Shown: positions 16,354 through 25,700 of the stretch, piece by piece
Position numbering within the stretch: the first letter of the stretch is position 1
Layout of the letters: the number at the start of each line of letters is the position of its first letter
NCBI RefSeq assembly: GCF_003858655.1
Contig: NZ_RQXV01000019.1
Coordinates: forward strand, 1 to 41,867
From: Amphritea balenae
Lineage (GTDB): Bacteria > Pseudomonadota > Gammaproteobacteria > Pseudomonadales > Balneatricaceae
Reading direction: 5' to 3'
Length of the DNA: 41,867 nt
Position numbers and translations under genes: made by a program
The notes under the pieces: model-generated
Databases searched by the model: none
Told to the model about the DNA's origin: nothing
The model's input: the letters and a program-made list of their open reading frames with translations, nothing else

Positions 16354-18597
16354 TTATTTTAACCCCAGTTCACCTTCAGGCGCATCGGACTTTGGCAAAT
16401 CAATAGTAAAAACTGCCCCACCGTAAGGGTGATTCTTAACACTGAGTCGCCCTTTCATACTTTCAATAATGCGATGCGATATAGACAGGCCTAAACCTAA
16501 CCCCTGTCCCACTTTTTTGGTGGTATAGAAGGGCTCAAATACCTTCCCCAGCTCCGTTTGAGGAATACCGGGACCATGGTCCCTGAAGGAAAGACAGATA
16601 CGATCCCCCGCCGTATTTAACTCGACCTCAATCCATTTATCGGGCTGATTTTCCATCGCCTGTAACGCATTACTGATCAGGTTCACTACGACCTGCTCAA
16701 GTCTGAGCATATCCCCCATCACAAATCGTTGGTTAAGATCAGCCGGCCACTCTATACGGGCGCAGGCTTTATCAAGTCGGCCATACATGATCGACATGGC
16801 TCCGTCCTTCACTGACTTCAGGCTCACCGGTGCGGTTTGCCCGGAGGTTTTACGGGAAAACTCTTTCAGGGGCGATATGATTTTCGCCATACGCTCAGTC
16901 AACCCACTAATTTGCTCAAGGTTAGTGGCTACCGGCTCCTGTTTACCTAGCTTCAAAAACGAAGCCGCATTATCTGCGTAGCTTCTAATCGCGGTAAGAG
17001 GCTGATTAAGCTCATGGTTAATGCCCGCAGACATCTGTCCTATCACGGCCAGTTTCGCAGTCTGGATCAGTTGATTCTGGGTATTCTTATGTTCTTCTAC
17101 CTCATGGACTAAACGATCATTTGCGAGGGTAAGATCCTGAGTCCGCTCAACAACCCGTTGCTCGAGCTGATCTCTGGCCTGCTTTAGCTTTTCCTCATTC
17201 TCTTTACGCTCAGTAACATCATGAATTGTCGCAACGAAACGGCTGGCATAACTATCAGACATCCTGCCTATAGTTAACTCTATAGGAAACAGTGAGCCGT
17301 CGATCCGCACCCCTGAAACCTCAACCATTAATTCTTTAAACTGATCTGACTGTTGTTCCTGGGTAATATGCTGCCAGCATACCGTTCGATCCTGCTGTGC
17401 TATGAGTTTGCTGAAATACTCACCGGCGATCTGCTCAGAGCTGAAGCCGAATAACTTCTCAGCAGTCGGATTAAACGACTCAATAACACCCTGATCATTT
17501 AAAGTAATCAGACCCGCATGGGTGTTATCAATAATGGCCCGGATTCTGGCCTCATTACGTTCTAATACCAGAGTCTGCTGCTGTTTGAAGCGAAACCGCT
17601 CCTGAGTGATTCTTCTGCGAGCCTGCAAAAACAGCAACAGCAATACTGTAGAGCCATAAATAAAGCCAACTAACATAAGATTGTTCAGCACCCGCTTTTC
17701 AACCGGTTTGAGGCTGGCCAGTATGGAGACGTTAAACCCCGCCTCTGGTACTCGCCGTAACTGCTGCAGATACCGTTGAGGCTCAACACCATCCAGTGCC
17801 GTGTTATCTATCCGTTCCCCTTCTAACAACGTTATCAGGTGATGACTGCCAAAGGGTTTACGTTCAACGACCGGTAATGATCGCAACGCCTGATCCCCAT
17901 AGCGCAGACTTGAAACGATACGTTGAAGATCCTCCTGCACTAGCGGCTCCAGAGTGCGGAACTTCCAGTCAGAACGGGTGCTGATAAAAACCACCCCATC
18001 ATCATCAGTGACCAGAATATCGGTCAGCGGATCATTCCAGTCGGTCTCTATATCATTAAGGTCAATCTTCACAACGATGACACCTAACACCGTACCCCGA
18101 TACTGCAACGGATAAGAGAAGAAGTAGCCCCGCTTTTTAGATGTGCTGCCTAAGGCGAAATAACGGCCGGGCTTACCCGCAATCGCATCCCGGTAGTAAG
18201 GCCTGAAAGAGAAGTTTCGGCCAACGAACGTTCGCTCCTGTGACCAGTTGCTGGCGGCAAGCGTGGTGCCTTCAACATCCATCAGATAGGTATCAGAGGC
18301 TCCAATGGTATTATTCACTTTCTCCAGATACAGGTTCGCCCGGTATACCGCATCCCGGCCGGGTAGCAATAGTAAGTTAACCAGTTCTGAGTGGCTGGAG
18401 AGCAGTTTGGGCAGATCTTTATAGCGATTCAGTTCTTGCTGCAGGCTGAGCACATAACGATTCAGATCCGCCATTGAGTTCTGCTGCAACTCTTGCATCC
18501 CACTACTACGACTTATGCTTGCGGTCTGATACATAACCAGAGCAAACAGCGCCACTAGTAACAGCAAAATATATGGACGAAATCTCGTTTTAATCAC
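16354..18597 (-). CDS. dctB: C4-dicarboxylate sensor histidine kinase DctB
   Basis: DctB senses periplasmic dicarboxylates and phosphorylates DctD. I place the start at the GTG at 18597, with AAGGA five bases before it, because the product then opens MIKTRFRPYILLLL straight into the first membrane segment; the ATG at 18681 would add 28 polar residues of no family meaning. The 747-residue protein has two membrane segments (about 8-24 and 300-320) around a double-Cache periplasmic domain. A cytoplasmic PAS domain (RIRAIIDNTHAGLITL onward) and a coiled coil follow, then the HisKA box with the phosphorylated His (SAGINHELNQPLTAIRSY) and the ATPase with the N box (NLISNALQA) and G boxes (DHGPGIP, GLGLGLSIS). 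The PAS domain makes it longer than the Rhizobium DctB. Confidence 0.9.
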   Translation of the reverse strand: MIKTRFRPYILLLLVALFALVMYQTASISRSSGMQELQQNSMADLNRYVLSLQQELNRYKDLPKLLSSHSELVNLLLLPGRDAVYRANLYLEKVNNTIGASDTYLMDVEGTTLAASNWSQERTFVGRNFSFRPYYRDAIAGKPGRYFALGSTSKKRGYFFSYPLQYRGTVLGVIVVKIDLNDIETDWNDPLTDILVTDDDGVVFISTRSDWKFRTLEPLVQEDLQRIVSSLRYGDQALRSLPVVERKPFGSHHLITLLEGERIDNTALDGVEPQRYLQQLRRVPEAGFNVSILASLKPVEKRVLNNLMLVGFIYGSTVLLLLFLQARRRITQERFRFKQQQTLVLERNEARIRAIIDNTHAGLITLNDQGVIESFNPTAEKLFGFSSEQIAGEYFSKLIAQQDRTVCWQHITQEQQSDQFKELMVEVSGVRIDGSLFPIELTIGRMSDSYASRFVATIHDVTERKENEEKLKQARDQLEQRVVERTQDLTLANDRLVHEVEEHKNTQNQLIQTAKLAVIGQMSAGINHELNQPLTAIRSYADNAASFLKLGKQEPVATNLEQISGLTERMAKIISPLKEFSRKTSGQTAPVSLKSVKDGAMSIMYGRLDKACARIEWPADLNQRFVMGDMLRLEQVVVNLISNALQAMENQPDKWIEVELNTAGDRICLSFRDHGPGIPQTELGKVFEPFYTTKKVGQGLGLGLSISHRIIESMKGRLSVKNHPYGGAVFTIDLPKSDAPEGELGLK

Positions 18598-18758
18598 TCT
18601 GTTCCTTGCGGTTAACTCAAAGATCTGTGAATAACCCTGATAGTTATGGGCATCTACGGGGTTGAAAAACTCATGACACAATCATACCTTGTAATAGATA
18701 GCGCACCTAAAGTCTAACAGGTCAGTACCTGTTTCATCGTCAACTGGATATCTGAATC

Positions 18759-20195
18759 ATGCAGAAACGTACCAAAATCGTCGCCACACTGGGACCTTCA
18801 ACTGATAAACCCGGGGTACTGGAACAGTTAATTCGCTGCGGTGTAAATGTTGTGCGACTGAATTTCTCCCATGGCAGCGCTGCAGATCATCGCCGCCGAG
18901 CGGATGAAGTACGGGATCTGTCACAAAAGTTAGCCATTCCGGTTGCCGTACTAGGCGATCTTCAGGGCCCTAAAATTCGTATCTCCCGCTTCAGCAATGA
19001 CAAAATTCAACTTACTGTAGGTGATAAATTTGCTCTGGACTCATCATTAGATACCAATGCTGGCGATCAGACCCAGGTCGGTATCGATTACAAAGAGTTG
19101 CCAGAAGATAGTAAAGTCGGAGATGTACTATTACTCGATGATGGCCGGGTACAGCTGAAGGTAACCAGTGTTGAAGGCAGCCGCATCAATTGTGAAGTGA
19201 CTATCGGCGGCCCACTATCGAACAATAAAGGCATAAACCGTCAGGGCGGCGGGCTTTCCGCTGCGGCGCTAACAGATAAAGACAAGCGTGATATCCAAAC
19301 CGCCGCAGAGATCGATATGGATTATATTGCCGTATCCTTTCCCCGCTCGTCTGCTGATTTGATCGAAGCCCGCCAACTGCTGGACGACGCCGGTAGCAAC
19401 TCTGAAATCATTGCCAAGGTAGAGCGCGCTGAAACCGTTAGCTCAAATGAAGCACTGGACGACATCATTATGGCCTGCGATGGCGTGATGGTTGCCCGGG
19501 GCGATCTGGGTGTCGAAATTGGCGATGCCGAACTGATTGGCGTTCAAAAGCATATGATCAACCGGGCTCGCGAGCTTAACCGGGTTGTCATTACCGCCAC
19601 ACAGATGATGGAAACGATGATTCAAAACCCTATGCCAACCCGGGCGGAGGTGTTTGATGTAGCCAATGCTATTCTGGATGGCACCGATGCGGTGATGTTA
19701 TCGGCCGAAACCGCGGCCGGAGACTTCCCGGTAGAAGTGGTACAGGCGATGACTAAAATTTGCCTGGGTGCCGAAAAGCATCAGCTATCCCGTCCCGCAC
19801 CAACCGGTATCACCAAACGTTGCGAACATATCGACGAAACTATCGCCCGCTCAGCAATGTATACCGCCAATCACCTGGTGGGGGTCAAGGCGATCATATG
19901 TCTGACAGAAACCGGATCTACACCGCGCTGGATGTCCCGTATTCGTTCCGGACTGCCGATCTATGCGTTAACCCGTAACGAACGCACTATGCGTCGTATG
20001 GCGTTATTCCGTGGCGTTCAGTCGATGCTATTTGATGCCACCAAGCTGGAAGATACCGAGGTTAATTCACAGGTGTTGGAAGGATTAAAAGCCAAAGACT
20101 TTCTTGAAAGCGGCGATCTGGTCATACTCACCCGGGGTGCAGTAATCGGTAGTGGAAAAGGCACCAATTCGATGCAGGTACTCCAGGTACCCTGA
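18759..20195 (+). CDS. pyk: Pyruvate kinase
   Basis: This enzyme converts phosphoenolpyruvate and ADP to pyruvate and ATP in the last step of glycolysis. The 478 residues begin with RTKIVATLGPSTDKPG, a family signature. The beta-barrel with its B domain follows, then the active-site lysine region IIAKVERAE, the metal-binding motif VMVARGDLGVEI and ATQMMETMI. The C-terminal allosteric domain ends in SMQVLQVP. The length matches PykA/PykF of gammaproteobacteria; I cannot say which isozyme. The last codons and the stop lie in the first copy of a 55-bp tandem repeat, so the terminator is displaced about 330 bp downstream. The gene is divergent from dctB, and no strong ribosome site precedes the ATG. 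Confidence 0.95.
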   Translation: MQKRTKIVATLGPSTDKPGVLEQLIRCGVNVVRLNFSHGSAADHRRRADEVRDLSQKLAIPVAVLGDLQGPKIRISRFSNDKIQLTVGDKFALDSSLDTNAGDQTQVGIDYKELPEDSKVGDVLLLDDGRVQLKVTSVEGSRINCEVTIGGPLSNNKGINRQGGGLSAAALTDKDKRDIQTAAEIDMDYIAVSFPRSSADLIEARQLLDDAGSNSEIIAKVERAETVSSNEALDDIIMACDGVMVARGDLGVEIGDAELIGVQKHMINRARELNRVVITATQMMETMIQNPMPTRAEVFDVANAILDGTDAVMLSAETAAGDFPVEVVQAMTKICLGAEKHQLSRPAPTGITKRCEHIDETIARSAMYTANHLVGVKAIICLTETGSTPRWMSRIRSGLPIYALTRNERTMRRMALFRGVQSMLFDATKLEDTEVNSQVLEGLKAKDFLESGDLVILTRGAVIGSGKGTNSMQVLQVP

Positions 20196-20474
20196 TCTGC
20201 GCTAAAGCGGAAAAGGGGCTATTTCGAAGCAGGTACTCCAGGTACCCTGATCTGCGCCAAAGCGGAAAAGGGGCTATTGCAATGCAGGTACTCCAGATAC
20301 CCTGATCTGCGCCAAAGCGGAAAAGGGGCTATTGCAATGCAGGTACTCCAGATACCCTGATCTGCGCCAAAGCGGAAAAGGGGCTATTGCAATGCAGGTG
20401 CTCCAGGTACCCTGATCTGCGCCAAAGCGGAAAGGGGCTATTTCGATGCAGGTACTCCAGGTACCCTGATCTGC
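20174..20474. repeat. 55-bp tandem repeat starting inside the end of pyk (five copies plus 27 bp)
   Basis: Units begin at 20174, 20229, 20284, 20339, 20394 and 20448. The period is 55 bp except the fifth copy, which lost one A (54 bp). Copies 3 and 4 are identical and the others differ at only a few bases. Every unit contains the last codons and the TGA of pyk (GCAGGTACTCCAGGTACCC), so the array arose by repeated duplication of the gene's end. The unit length is not a multiple of three, and repeat reading frames on either strand are not credible genes. This fills the 376-bp pyk-tex gap together with the terminator. Confidence 0.97.
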
Positions 20475-20522
20475 ATACATAAAAGAATTGGTCATAACTG
20501 CTATTATCAGCGCTACTTACAG

Positions 20523-20558
20523 CCCGGAACTCCCCAGGATTCCGGGTTTTGTTTTTTT
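20523..20558 (+). terminator. Terminator of pyk after the repeat array
   Basis: CCCGGAA and TTCCGGG form a 7-bp stem with a 10-nt loop, followed by TTTTG and seven T. It ends 13 bp before the tex ATG, so tex needs a promoter within or beyond it or depends on readthrough. Confidence 0.85.
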
Positions 20559-20571
20559 CAGAGAGAGACCG

Positions 20572-22722
20572 ATGTCTAACCTTTCACAACAGATTGCCAA
20601 TCAACTCAATATCAAACAGGCTCAGGTAAGCGCCACTATTGGACTGCTTGACGAAGGCTCTACCGTGCCCTTCATCGCCCGATACCGAAAGGAGGCTACC
20701 GGAGGGCTGGATGATACTCAGCTTCGGCAACTGGCTGAAAAATTAAATTATCTGCGTGAACTGGATCAGCGTCGCCAAACAATTATTAAGAGCATCCGTG
20801 AACAAGGTTTACTCTCTGATATTTTGTTAGATTCGATCAATAAGAGCGATAGCAAAAGTCGAATTGAAGACCTGTACCTGCCCTACCGTCCTAAACGTAA
20901 CAGTAAAGCCCTGGCGGCCAAAAAAGCAGGGCTCGGGCCGCTGGCGGAACAACTACTTAATACCCGGGAAAAGCCCGAACATCTGGCAATAACCTTTATC
21001 AATCCAGAACTAGAGATTAACAATGCTGAAGACGCATTAAACGGCGCGCGCGCTATTCTTATGGAGCGCTTTTCAGAACAGGCTGATCTGTTAGAAGAGC
21101 TACGTGAATGGCTCTGGCGCAGAGCTGAACTCAGCACCAAAGTTATCAAAGGCAAGCAGGAATCCGGCAGTAAATTTTCTGATTATTTTGAGTTTTCAGA
21201 ACCCCTGCGCCGTATCCCCTCACACCGTGCCCTGGCAATTTTCAGAGCAGTAAAAGAGGAAGTAATACGGCACAAAATAAGACCGCTGTCAGAAGACGCC
21301 GACCGGCCTCAGCAGATAATTCAACGCTATTTTCGCTTAACGCTAAACCACTCTGCCGCCGGCCTCTGGTTGACTGAAACAGTACAGCAGAGTTGGAAAC
21401 AGAAACTATTGCCTCAACTGGAAACAAGTCTGCTGAAACAATTAAAAAGCAGCGCTGACGATGAAGCGATCAAGGTGTTCTCCCGTAACCTTAAAGACCT
21501 CCTGCTGGCATCCCCAGCCGGTATGAAGGCCACCATGGGCCTGGACCCGGGCCTGCGTACCGGTGTAAAAATCGCCGTTATCGATAATACCGGAAAAGTA
21601 ATTGATCATGGTGCCATCTTCCCTCATCCGCCAAAAAACCAATGGGATCAGTCGATCCATACTTTAGCTAAACTGTGCCGCAAACACTCGGTAGAGCTAA
21701 TCAGCATCGGTAATGGCACCGCATCAAGGGAAACCGAAAAACTGGTCAAAGAATTGATCCAACAACAGCCTGAACTATCGCTGCAGCCAGTTGTGGTCAG
21801 CGAGTCGGGGGCATCAATTTACTCCGCCTCAGAAGCGGCCAGCAAAGAACTCCCTGATCTGGATGTAACCATTCGGGGTGCCGTTTCTATTGCCCGACGC
21901 CTGCAAGACCCACTCGCCGAGCTGGTAAAAATTGAACCTAAAGCGATCGGCGTCGGGCAATATCAGCACGATGTCGATCAAAACCAGTTGAACCGCTCGC
22001 TGGAGCATTGCGTGGAAGACTGCGTGAACCATGTAGGCGTAGACCTGAATACCGCATCGGCGGAATTACTGGCTCATATCTCCGGACTCAACAGTACATC
22101 CGCGAACAATATCGTAAGCTTTCGGGATCAGAATGGCCGCTTCCGTAACCGTAAGCAACTGCTTAAAGTGCCTCGGCTCGGGCCAAAGGCTTTCCAGCAG
22201 AGCGCCGGTTTCCTTAGGATCAATGCCGGTGATAACCCATTAGACAGCTCAGCCGTACACCCGGAAGCGTATCCCCTGATAGAGAAAATAGCCCGGCATC
22301 TAAAATGTAGTATCAGCGGGCTAATCGGCAATAAAGAACAACTTTCTGCGCTTAACCCACAGCAGTATGCTAACCAGGATTTTGGCCTCTACACAGTTCG
22401 TGATGCGCTGCAGGAATTAGAAAAACCCGGACGGGATCCCCGCCCTGAATTCAGAACCGCGCAGTTCTCAGATGCGATAGAAAAACCGTCTGACCTGATC
22501 GCAGGCATGAAGCTTGAGGGGGTGATTACTAATGTCACTAATTTCGGAGCTTTCGTCGATATTGGCGTGCACCAGGATGGCTTAGTACATATCTCACAAC
22601 TGGCTGATCGGTTCGTTAAGGATCCTCACAGTCTGGTTAAAACCGGCGATATAGTCCAAACCACTGTATTGGATGTAGACCTCAAACGACAACGAATTGC
22701 TCTGTCTATGAAACAAAAATAA
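20572..22722 (+). CDS. tex: Tex, S1-domain RNA-binding transcription accessory protein
   Basis: Tex is a conserved cytoplasmic nucleic-acid-binding protein that associates with RNA polymerase. I take the ATG at 20572 (MSNLSQQIANQLN) because it matches the family N-terminus; an ATG at 20488 would read through the pyk terminator. The 716 residues show the Tex N-terminal signature VPFIARYRKEATGGLDD, a YqgF-like nuclease-fold domain beginning MGLDPGLRTGVKIAV (about 320), a helix-hairpin-helix part (LNTASAELLAHISGL, with VPRLGPKAFQQSAGF) and a C-terminal S1 domain (GVITNVTNFGAFVDIGVHQD). The protein is slightly shorter than the usual 770 residues because the tail after the S1 domain is absent. The ribosome site (GAGAGA) is modest. 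Confidence 0.95.
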   Translation: MSNLSQQIANQLNIKQAQVSATIGLLDEGSTVPFIARYRKEATGGLDDTQLRQLAEKLNYLRELDQRRQTIIKSIREQGLLSDILLDSINKSDSKSRIEDLYLPYRPKRNSKALAAKKAGLGPLAEQLLNTREKPEHLAITFINPELEINNAEDALNGARAILMERFSEQADLLEELREWLWRRAELSTKVIKGKQESGSKFSDYFEFSEPLRRIPSHRALAIFRAVKEEVIRHKIRPLSEDADRPQQIIQRYFRLTLNHSAAGLWLTETVQQSWKQKLLPQLETSLLKQLKSSADDEAIKVFSRNLKDLLLASPAGMKATMGLDPGLRTGVKIAVIDNTGKVIDHGAIFPHPPKNQWDQSIHTLAKLCRKHSVELISIGNGTASRETEKLVKELIQQQPELSLQPVVVSESGASIYSASEAASKELPDLDVTIRGAVSIARRLQDPLAELVKIEPKAIGVGQYQHDVDQNQLNRSLEHCVEDCVNHVGVDLNTASAELLAHISGLNSTSANNIVSFRDQNGRFRNRKQLLKVPRLGPKAFQQSAGFLRINAGDNPLDSSAVHPEAYPLIEKIARHLKCSISGLIGNKEQLSALNPQQYANQDFGLYTVRDALQELEKPGRDPRPEFRTAQFSDAIEKPSDLIAGMKLEGVITNVTNFGAFVDIGVHQDGLVHISQLADRFVKDPHSLVKTGDIVQTTVLDVDLKRQRIALSMKQK

Positions 22723-22775
22723 CAGGACATCTCACCTCAACAAGGTAACAAAACGGGTAGATGGTCGCTTATGTG

Positions 22776-22827
22776 TATAATCCTGCGCTTTTCATAGGGT
22801 TATGTTTAGCCATCTCTGCGCTATAAT
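22776..22827 (+). promoter_or_regulatory. Two TATAAT boxes upstream of gshA
   Basis: TATAAT occurs at 22776-22781 and again at 22822-22827, 34 bp before the gshA GTG. Neither has a good -35 hexamer at 16-18 bp, so they are only candidate -10 elements. Confidence 0.35.
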
Positions 22828-22860
22828 GGCGCTCTTTTTCTCCGGCAAAGGTATGGAGCT

Positions 22861-24426
22861 GTGTCTGCTACACTGGAACAGAATCTTAAATTATTAACCG
22901 AATCAGGCCAGGTACTGGCGCTGGACGGTATTCTTCACGGCATCGAAAAAGAGGGCCTGCGAGTAGACCCTATGGCATCAATCAGTCAGACAGGGCACCC
23001 TGCTGAGCTGGGTTCTGCGCTGACTCATAGCCATATCACGACCGATTACTCCGAAGCATTAATGGAGTTCATTACCCCGGCATTTAAAGCCTCCGGCGAT
23101 GCGCTTAGCTTCCTTGAGCAACTCCATAGCTATACTTTTCAGAAGCTGGGAGATGAGCAACTCTGGTCTGCCAGCATGCCTTGCCATATCGATAACGAAG
23201 ATGCGATTCAGATTGCCCGTTACGGTAGTTCAAATGTCGGGCGGTTGAAATATATTTATCGTATCGGGCTTGAGCACCGTTACGGAAAAATGATGCAGGC
23301 AATTGCCGGTATCCACTATAACTTTTCCTTACCCGAAACCCTCTGGCCGGTACTGCAAGAACTGCAGGGCAATAAAGATGATCTGCAGCAATTCCGATCG
23401 TCCGGTTACTTTAAACTGATCCGTAACTTCCGCCGCTACTCCTGGTTACTGCTTTATCTGTTTGGCGCATCACCAGCGCTGTCCAGCAGCTTTCTCTGCG
23501 GCCGTCAGCATGATCTGGACCTATGGGACGATCAGACGCTTTACCGACCATACGCAACCTCACTGCGAATGAGTGACCTTGGCTATTCCAACAAGGCACA
23601 GGCGGACCTGAGTATCTGTTTCAACCATCTTGATACTTATATCAAGACCCTGACTAATGCGATCAATACACCCTACCCGGCTTATCAGGAGTTAGGCGTA
23701 AAAACCGATCAGGGCTATAAACAGTTAAACAGTAATGTACTGCAGATTGAAAATGAATATTACAGTGATATCCGACCAAAACGGGTAGCGCAGTCCGGAG
23801 AAAAACCGGTGCATGCTCTACAGGATCGTGGCGTCGAGTATATCGAAGTGCGCAATACAGATATCAATCCGTTACTGCCACTGGGTATTGATCAGGAACA
23901 AGCAGACTTTCTCGATGCTTTTCTGGTTACCTGCTTACTGTCAGATCCCAGCGAAGTATCTGATCATGAGTGTGAGCTGATCAATCAGAACAACAACCTG
24001 ATCGTTAACCGGGGCCGCGAGCCGGGTCTGACATTAACCCTGAATGATACCCAGGTTAGTGTTCCGGAATGGGGTAAAAACATCCTGACTGATGTTAACA
24101 AAACCGCTGAGCTGTTAAATCAGATCAGTGGCGACCAGCGTTACTCTGACGCAGTAAACGCACAGCAGCTTAAACTGGACAACGCGGATCTAACGCCTTC
24201 GGCACAGATTCTGGCGCAAATGAAAGCTGAGAACCTGAGTTACGAAGCATTCATTTTGCAACAGAGCAAAACTCATCGCGAGGCTCTCAGCCGCAATACC
24301 TTGTCGCCTGAGCAACAAAGTTACCTGGAACATATGAGTATTAGTTCAATGGAAGAACAGGTCCAGATCGAGCAAGCGGACAATCAAAGCTTTGATCAGT
24401 ATCTTGCAGACTATCTGGCACAATAA
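22861..24426 (+). CDS. gshA: Glutamate-cysteine ligase
   Basis: GshA joins L-glutamate and L-cysteine using ATP, the first step of glutathione synthesis. The 521 residues match the gammaproteobacterial GshA type. The N-terminal part GIEKEGLRV followed by GHPAELGSALTHSHITTDYSE aligns with the E. coli enzyme, and later motifs include YIEVRNTDINP. The start is a GTG with GGAG only two bases before it; the family N-terminus supports this start despite the close spacing. It is followed by a strong terminator and forms its own unit. Note that ggt, 12 kb away, encodes a glutathione-degrading enzyme. Confidence 0.95.
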   Translation: MSATLEQNLKLLTESGQVLALDGILHGIEKEGLRVDPMASISQTGHPAELGSALTHSHITTDYSEALMEFITPAFKASGDALSFLEQLHSYTFQKLGDEQLWSASMPCHIDNEDAIQIARYGSSNVGRLKYIYRIGLEHRYGKMMQAIAGIHYNFSLPETLWPVLQELQGNKDDLQQFRSSGYFKLIRNFRRYSWLLLYLFGASPALSSSFLCGRQHDLDLWDDQTLYRPYATSLRMSDLGYSNKAQADLSICFNHLDTYIKTLTNAINTPYPAYQELGVKTDQGYKQLNSNVLQIENEYYSDIRPKRVAQSGEKPVHALQDRGVEYIEVRNTDINPLLPLGIDQEQADFLDAFLVTCLLSDPSEVSDHECELINQNNNLIVNRGREPGLTLTLNDTQVSVPEWGKNILTDVNKTAELLNQISGDQRYSDAVNAQQLKLDNADLTPSAQILAQMKAENLSYEAFILQQSKTHREALSRNTLSPEQQSYLEHMSISSMEEQVQIEQADNQSFDQYLADYLAQ

Positions 24427-24453
24427 TTTTCATCTTAGAAAGCGCTAGTGAAT

Positions 24454-24482
24454 AAAAAAGCCCCGCATGGCGGGGCTTTTTT
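24454..24482. terminator. Bidirectional terminator between gshA and the FliL-like gene
   Basis: GCCCCGC-ATG-GCGGGGC is flanked by six A and six T, a strong intrinsic terminator usable from both sides. Confidence 0.95.
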
Positions 24483-24505
24483 GTATCTGATTGGCTGTCG
24501 AAATA

Positions 24506-24913
24506 TTACTGAATAACAAAGCTGGTAAAAAACAGGTCCGCTACAAACGCTTCGCCTTCCTCAGCTAGCAACACCTTTTGCACTTTCTCTAATGCCTCTT
24601 GCCCCAGCACATGCTGAGCATCGACTGTTTTCAACTGATCTTCCCCTTTCGAACTCAGCAACATGAGCAGTTCATGACGGATCTCAGGCTTATGATAGTT
24701 CACCGCATGGTGTGCCTCAGGGCTGGTTACCTGGATAGTAATCTCACATTTCAGGAAACGTAGCTTACCCGGGCTGATAAAGTTAGAGACGAAAGGTTTC
24801 AACTCTATATAGTTTACATAATCATCAGCAGCTGCATCCGCGTCTTCATCTGCAGCCCAGGCAGGCTGTAGCAACGCCCCCAGAAACAAAACTAATAAAA
24901 AACGCTTCAGCAT
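24506..24913 (-). CDS. FliL-like protein with a signal peptide
   Basis: The 135-residue product resembles the C-terminal domain of the flagellar basal-body protein FliL: YIELKPFVSNF, then RFLKCEITIQV, a helical stretch with PEIRHELLMLLSSK and the end VADLFFTSFVIQ. FliL normally has an N-terminal membrane anchor; here there is instead a cleavable-looking signal peptide (MLKRFLLVLFLGALLQPAWA-A), so the mature protein is probably periplasmic. It stands alone, with no flagellar genes within 40 kb, next to rsd. This orphan FliL-family type is known in Pseudomonas-like bacteria. Its role may be to stabilise stators, but that is inference. The 260 bp between it and rsd hold no gene that I see. Confidence 0.75.
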   Translation of the reverse strand: MLKRFLLVLFLGALLQPAWAADEDADAAADDYVNYIELKPFVSNFISPGKLRFLKCEITIQVTSPEAHHAVNYHKPEIRHELLMLLSSKGEDQLKTVDAQHVLGQEALEKVQKVLLAEEGEAFVADLFFTSFVIQ

Positions 24914-25173
24914 CTTTCTGTTTCCCTATCCAGTAATCGAAGGTTAAAACTAAGGAAGGTGCGAACAAGCCCCTAAGGTTTTAGACCATGAAAGAATTAA
25001 AAATCATATAGTTATCCGTAGTTGTAGCATCTTTAGCAAAAAAGATCAGCGCTGATATCCTCAGTTTAGTGACCTGTAGCCAAAATTTTCATGAACTATT
25101 GCTACTGTTACGACGTTAGGATTAGTATGGAAAGCATGCAATCTGAATGTGCTGACAGAGAAGGAGGCCTGCT

Positions 25174-25656
25174 ATGCTAGAAAAATGCCGTAACGCCCAG
25201 GAACGCTGGGGTGGTGTAAGCGAAATTATTGATAACTGGTTAGAAGAAAGACAGCAGCTGATCAGTATCTTTGTCGCCCTGCCACAGCAGAGCGTACACG
25301 AAGGACTCACTGATCGTATTCAAGAGTTCTGCCAGGTGATGATGGATTACATATCCTCGGGGCACTTTGAAGTGTACGAGCAGCTATTGAAAGAAGGCAG
25401 CGAGTTTAATGATGGCAGTCTGGAAAAAGCTCAGGCGCTATTTCCACAAATTCAGGACAGCACCGATGCCGCTCTGGATTTTAATGACAGCTACTCAAAT
25501 TTCGCCGGCCAGACGCTACATGAGATGCATGAACTTACCGTTCAGCTATCAAGCTTAGGTGAAGCACTGGAAGAGCGCTTTTCACTCGAAGATACGATGA
25601 TCGAAATACTCCATACTGCCCATCGTGACCAGGTTTTCACTGAAGCGCCGGTATAA
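25174..25656 (+). CDS. rsd: Rsd/AlgQ anti-sigma-70 factor
   Basis: Rsd binds sigma-70 region 4 and lowers its use by RNA polymerase, favouring alternative sigma factors in stationary phase; AlgQ is the Pseudomonas homologue. The 160 residues are all-helical with the family opening CRNAQERWGG followed by IIDNWLEERQQLI. The ATG at 25174 is chosen by a perfect AAGGAGG six bases before it. It stands alone, followed after 44 bp by the WD40 lipoprotein gene, with no terminator seen between them, so the two may be co-transcribed. In a window with two sigma-54 operons a sigma-70 antagonist is of some interest, though no direct link is visible. Confidence 0.92.
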   Translation: MLEKCRNAQERWGGVSEIIDNWLEERQQLISIFVALPQQSVHEGLTDRIQEFCQVMMDYISSGHFEVYEQLLKEGSEFNDGSLEKAQALFPQIQDSTDAALDFNDSYSNFAGQTLHEMHELTVQLSSLGEALEERFSLEDTMIEILHTAHRDQVFTEAPV

Positions 25657-25700
25657 AGCGATATACTGACTCTCAGAAAGAGTATTAGTAGGATTAGTCT

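Noticed and set aside
20174-20474. 55-bp array considered as a CRISPR array
   Set aside because: There are no unique spacers; the whole 55-bp unit is repeated and begins in the pyk coding sequence.
20274-20495. A 73-codon minus-strand frame with a repeated peptide
   Set aside because: It is only the reading of the 55-bp tandem repeat. The frame shifts from copy to copy because 55 is not a multiple of three, and there is no ribosome site.
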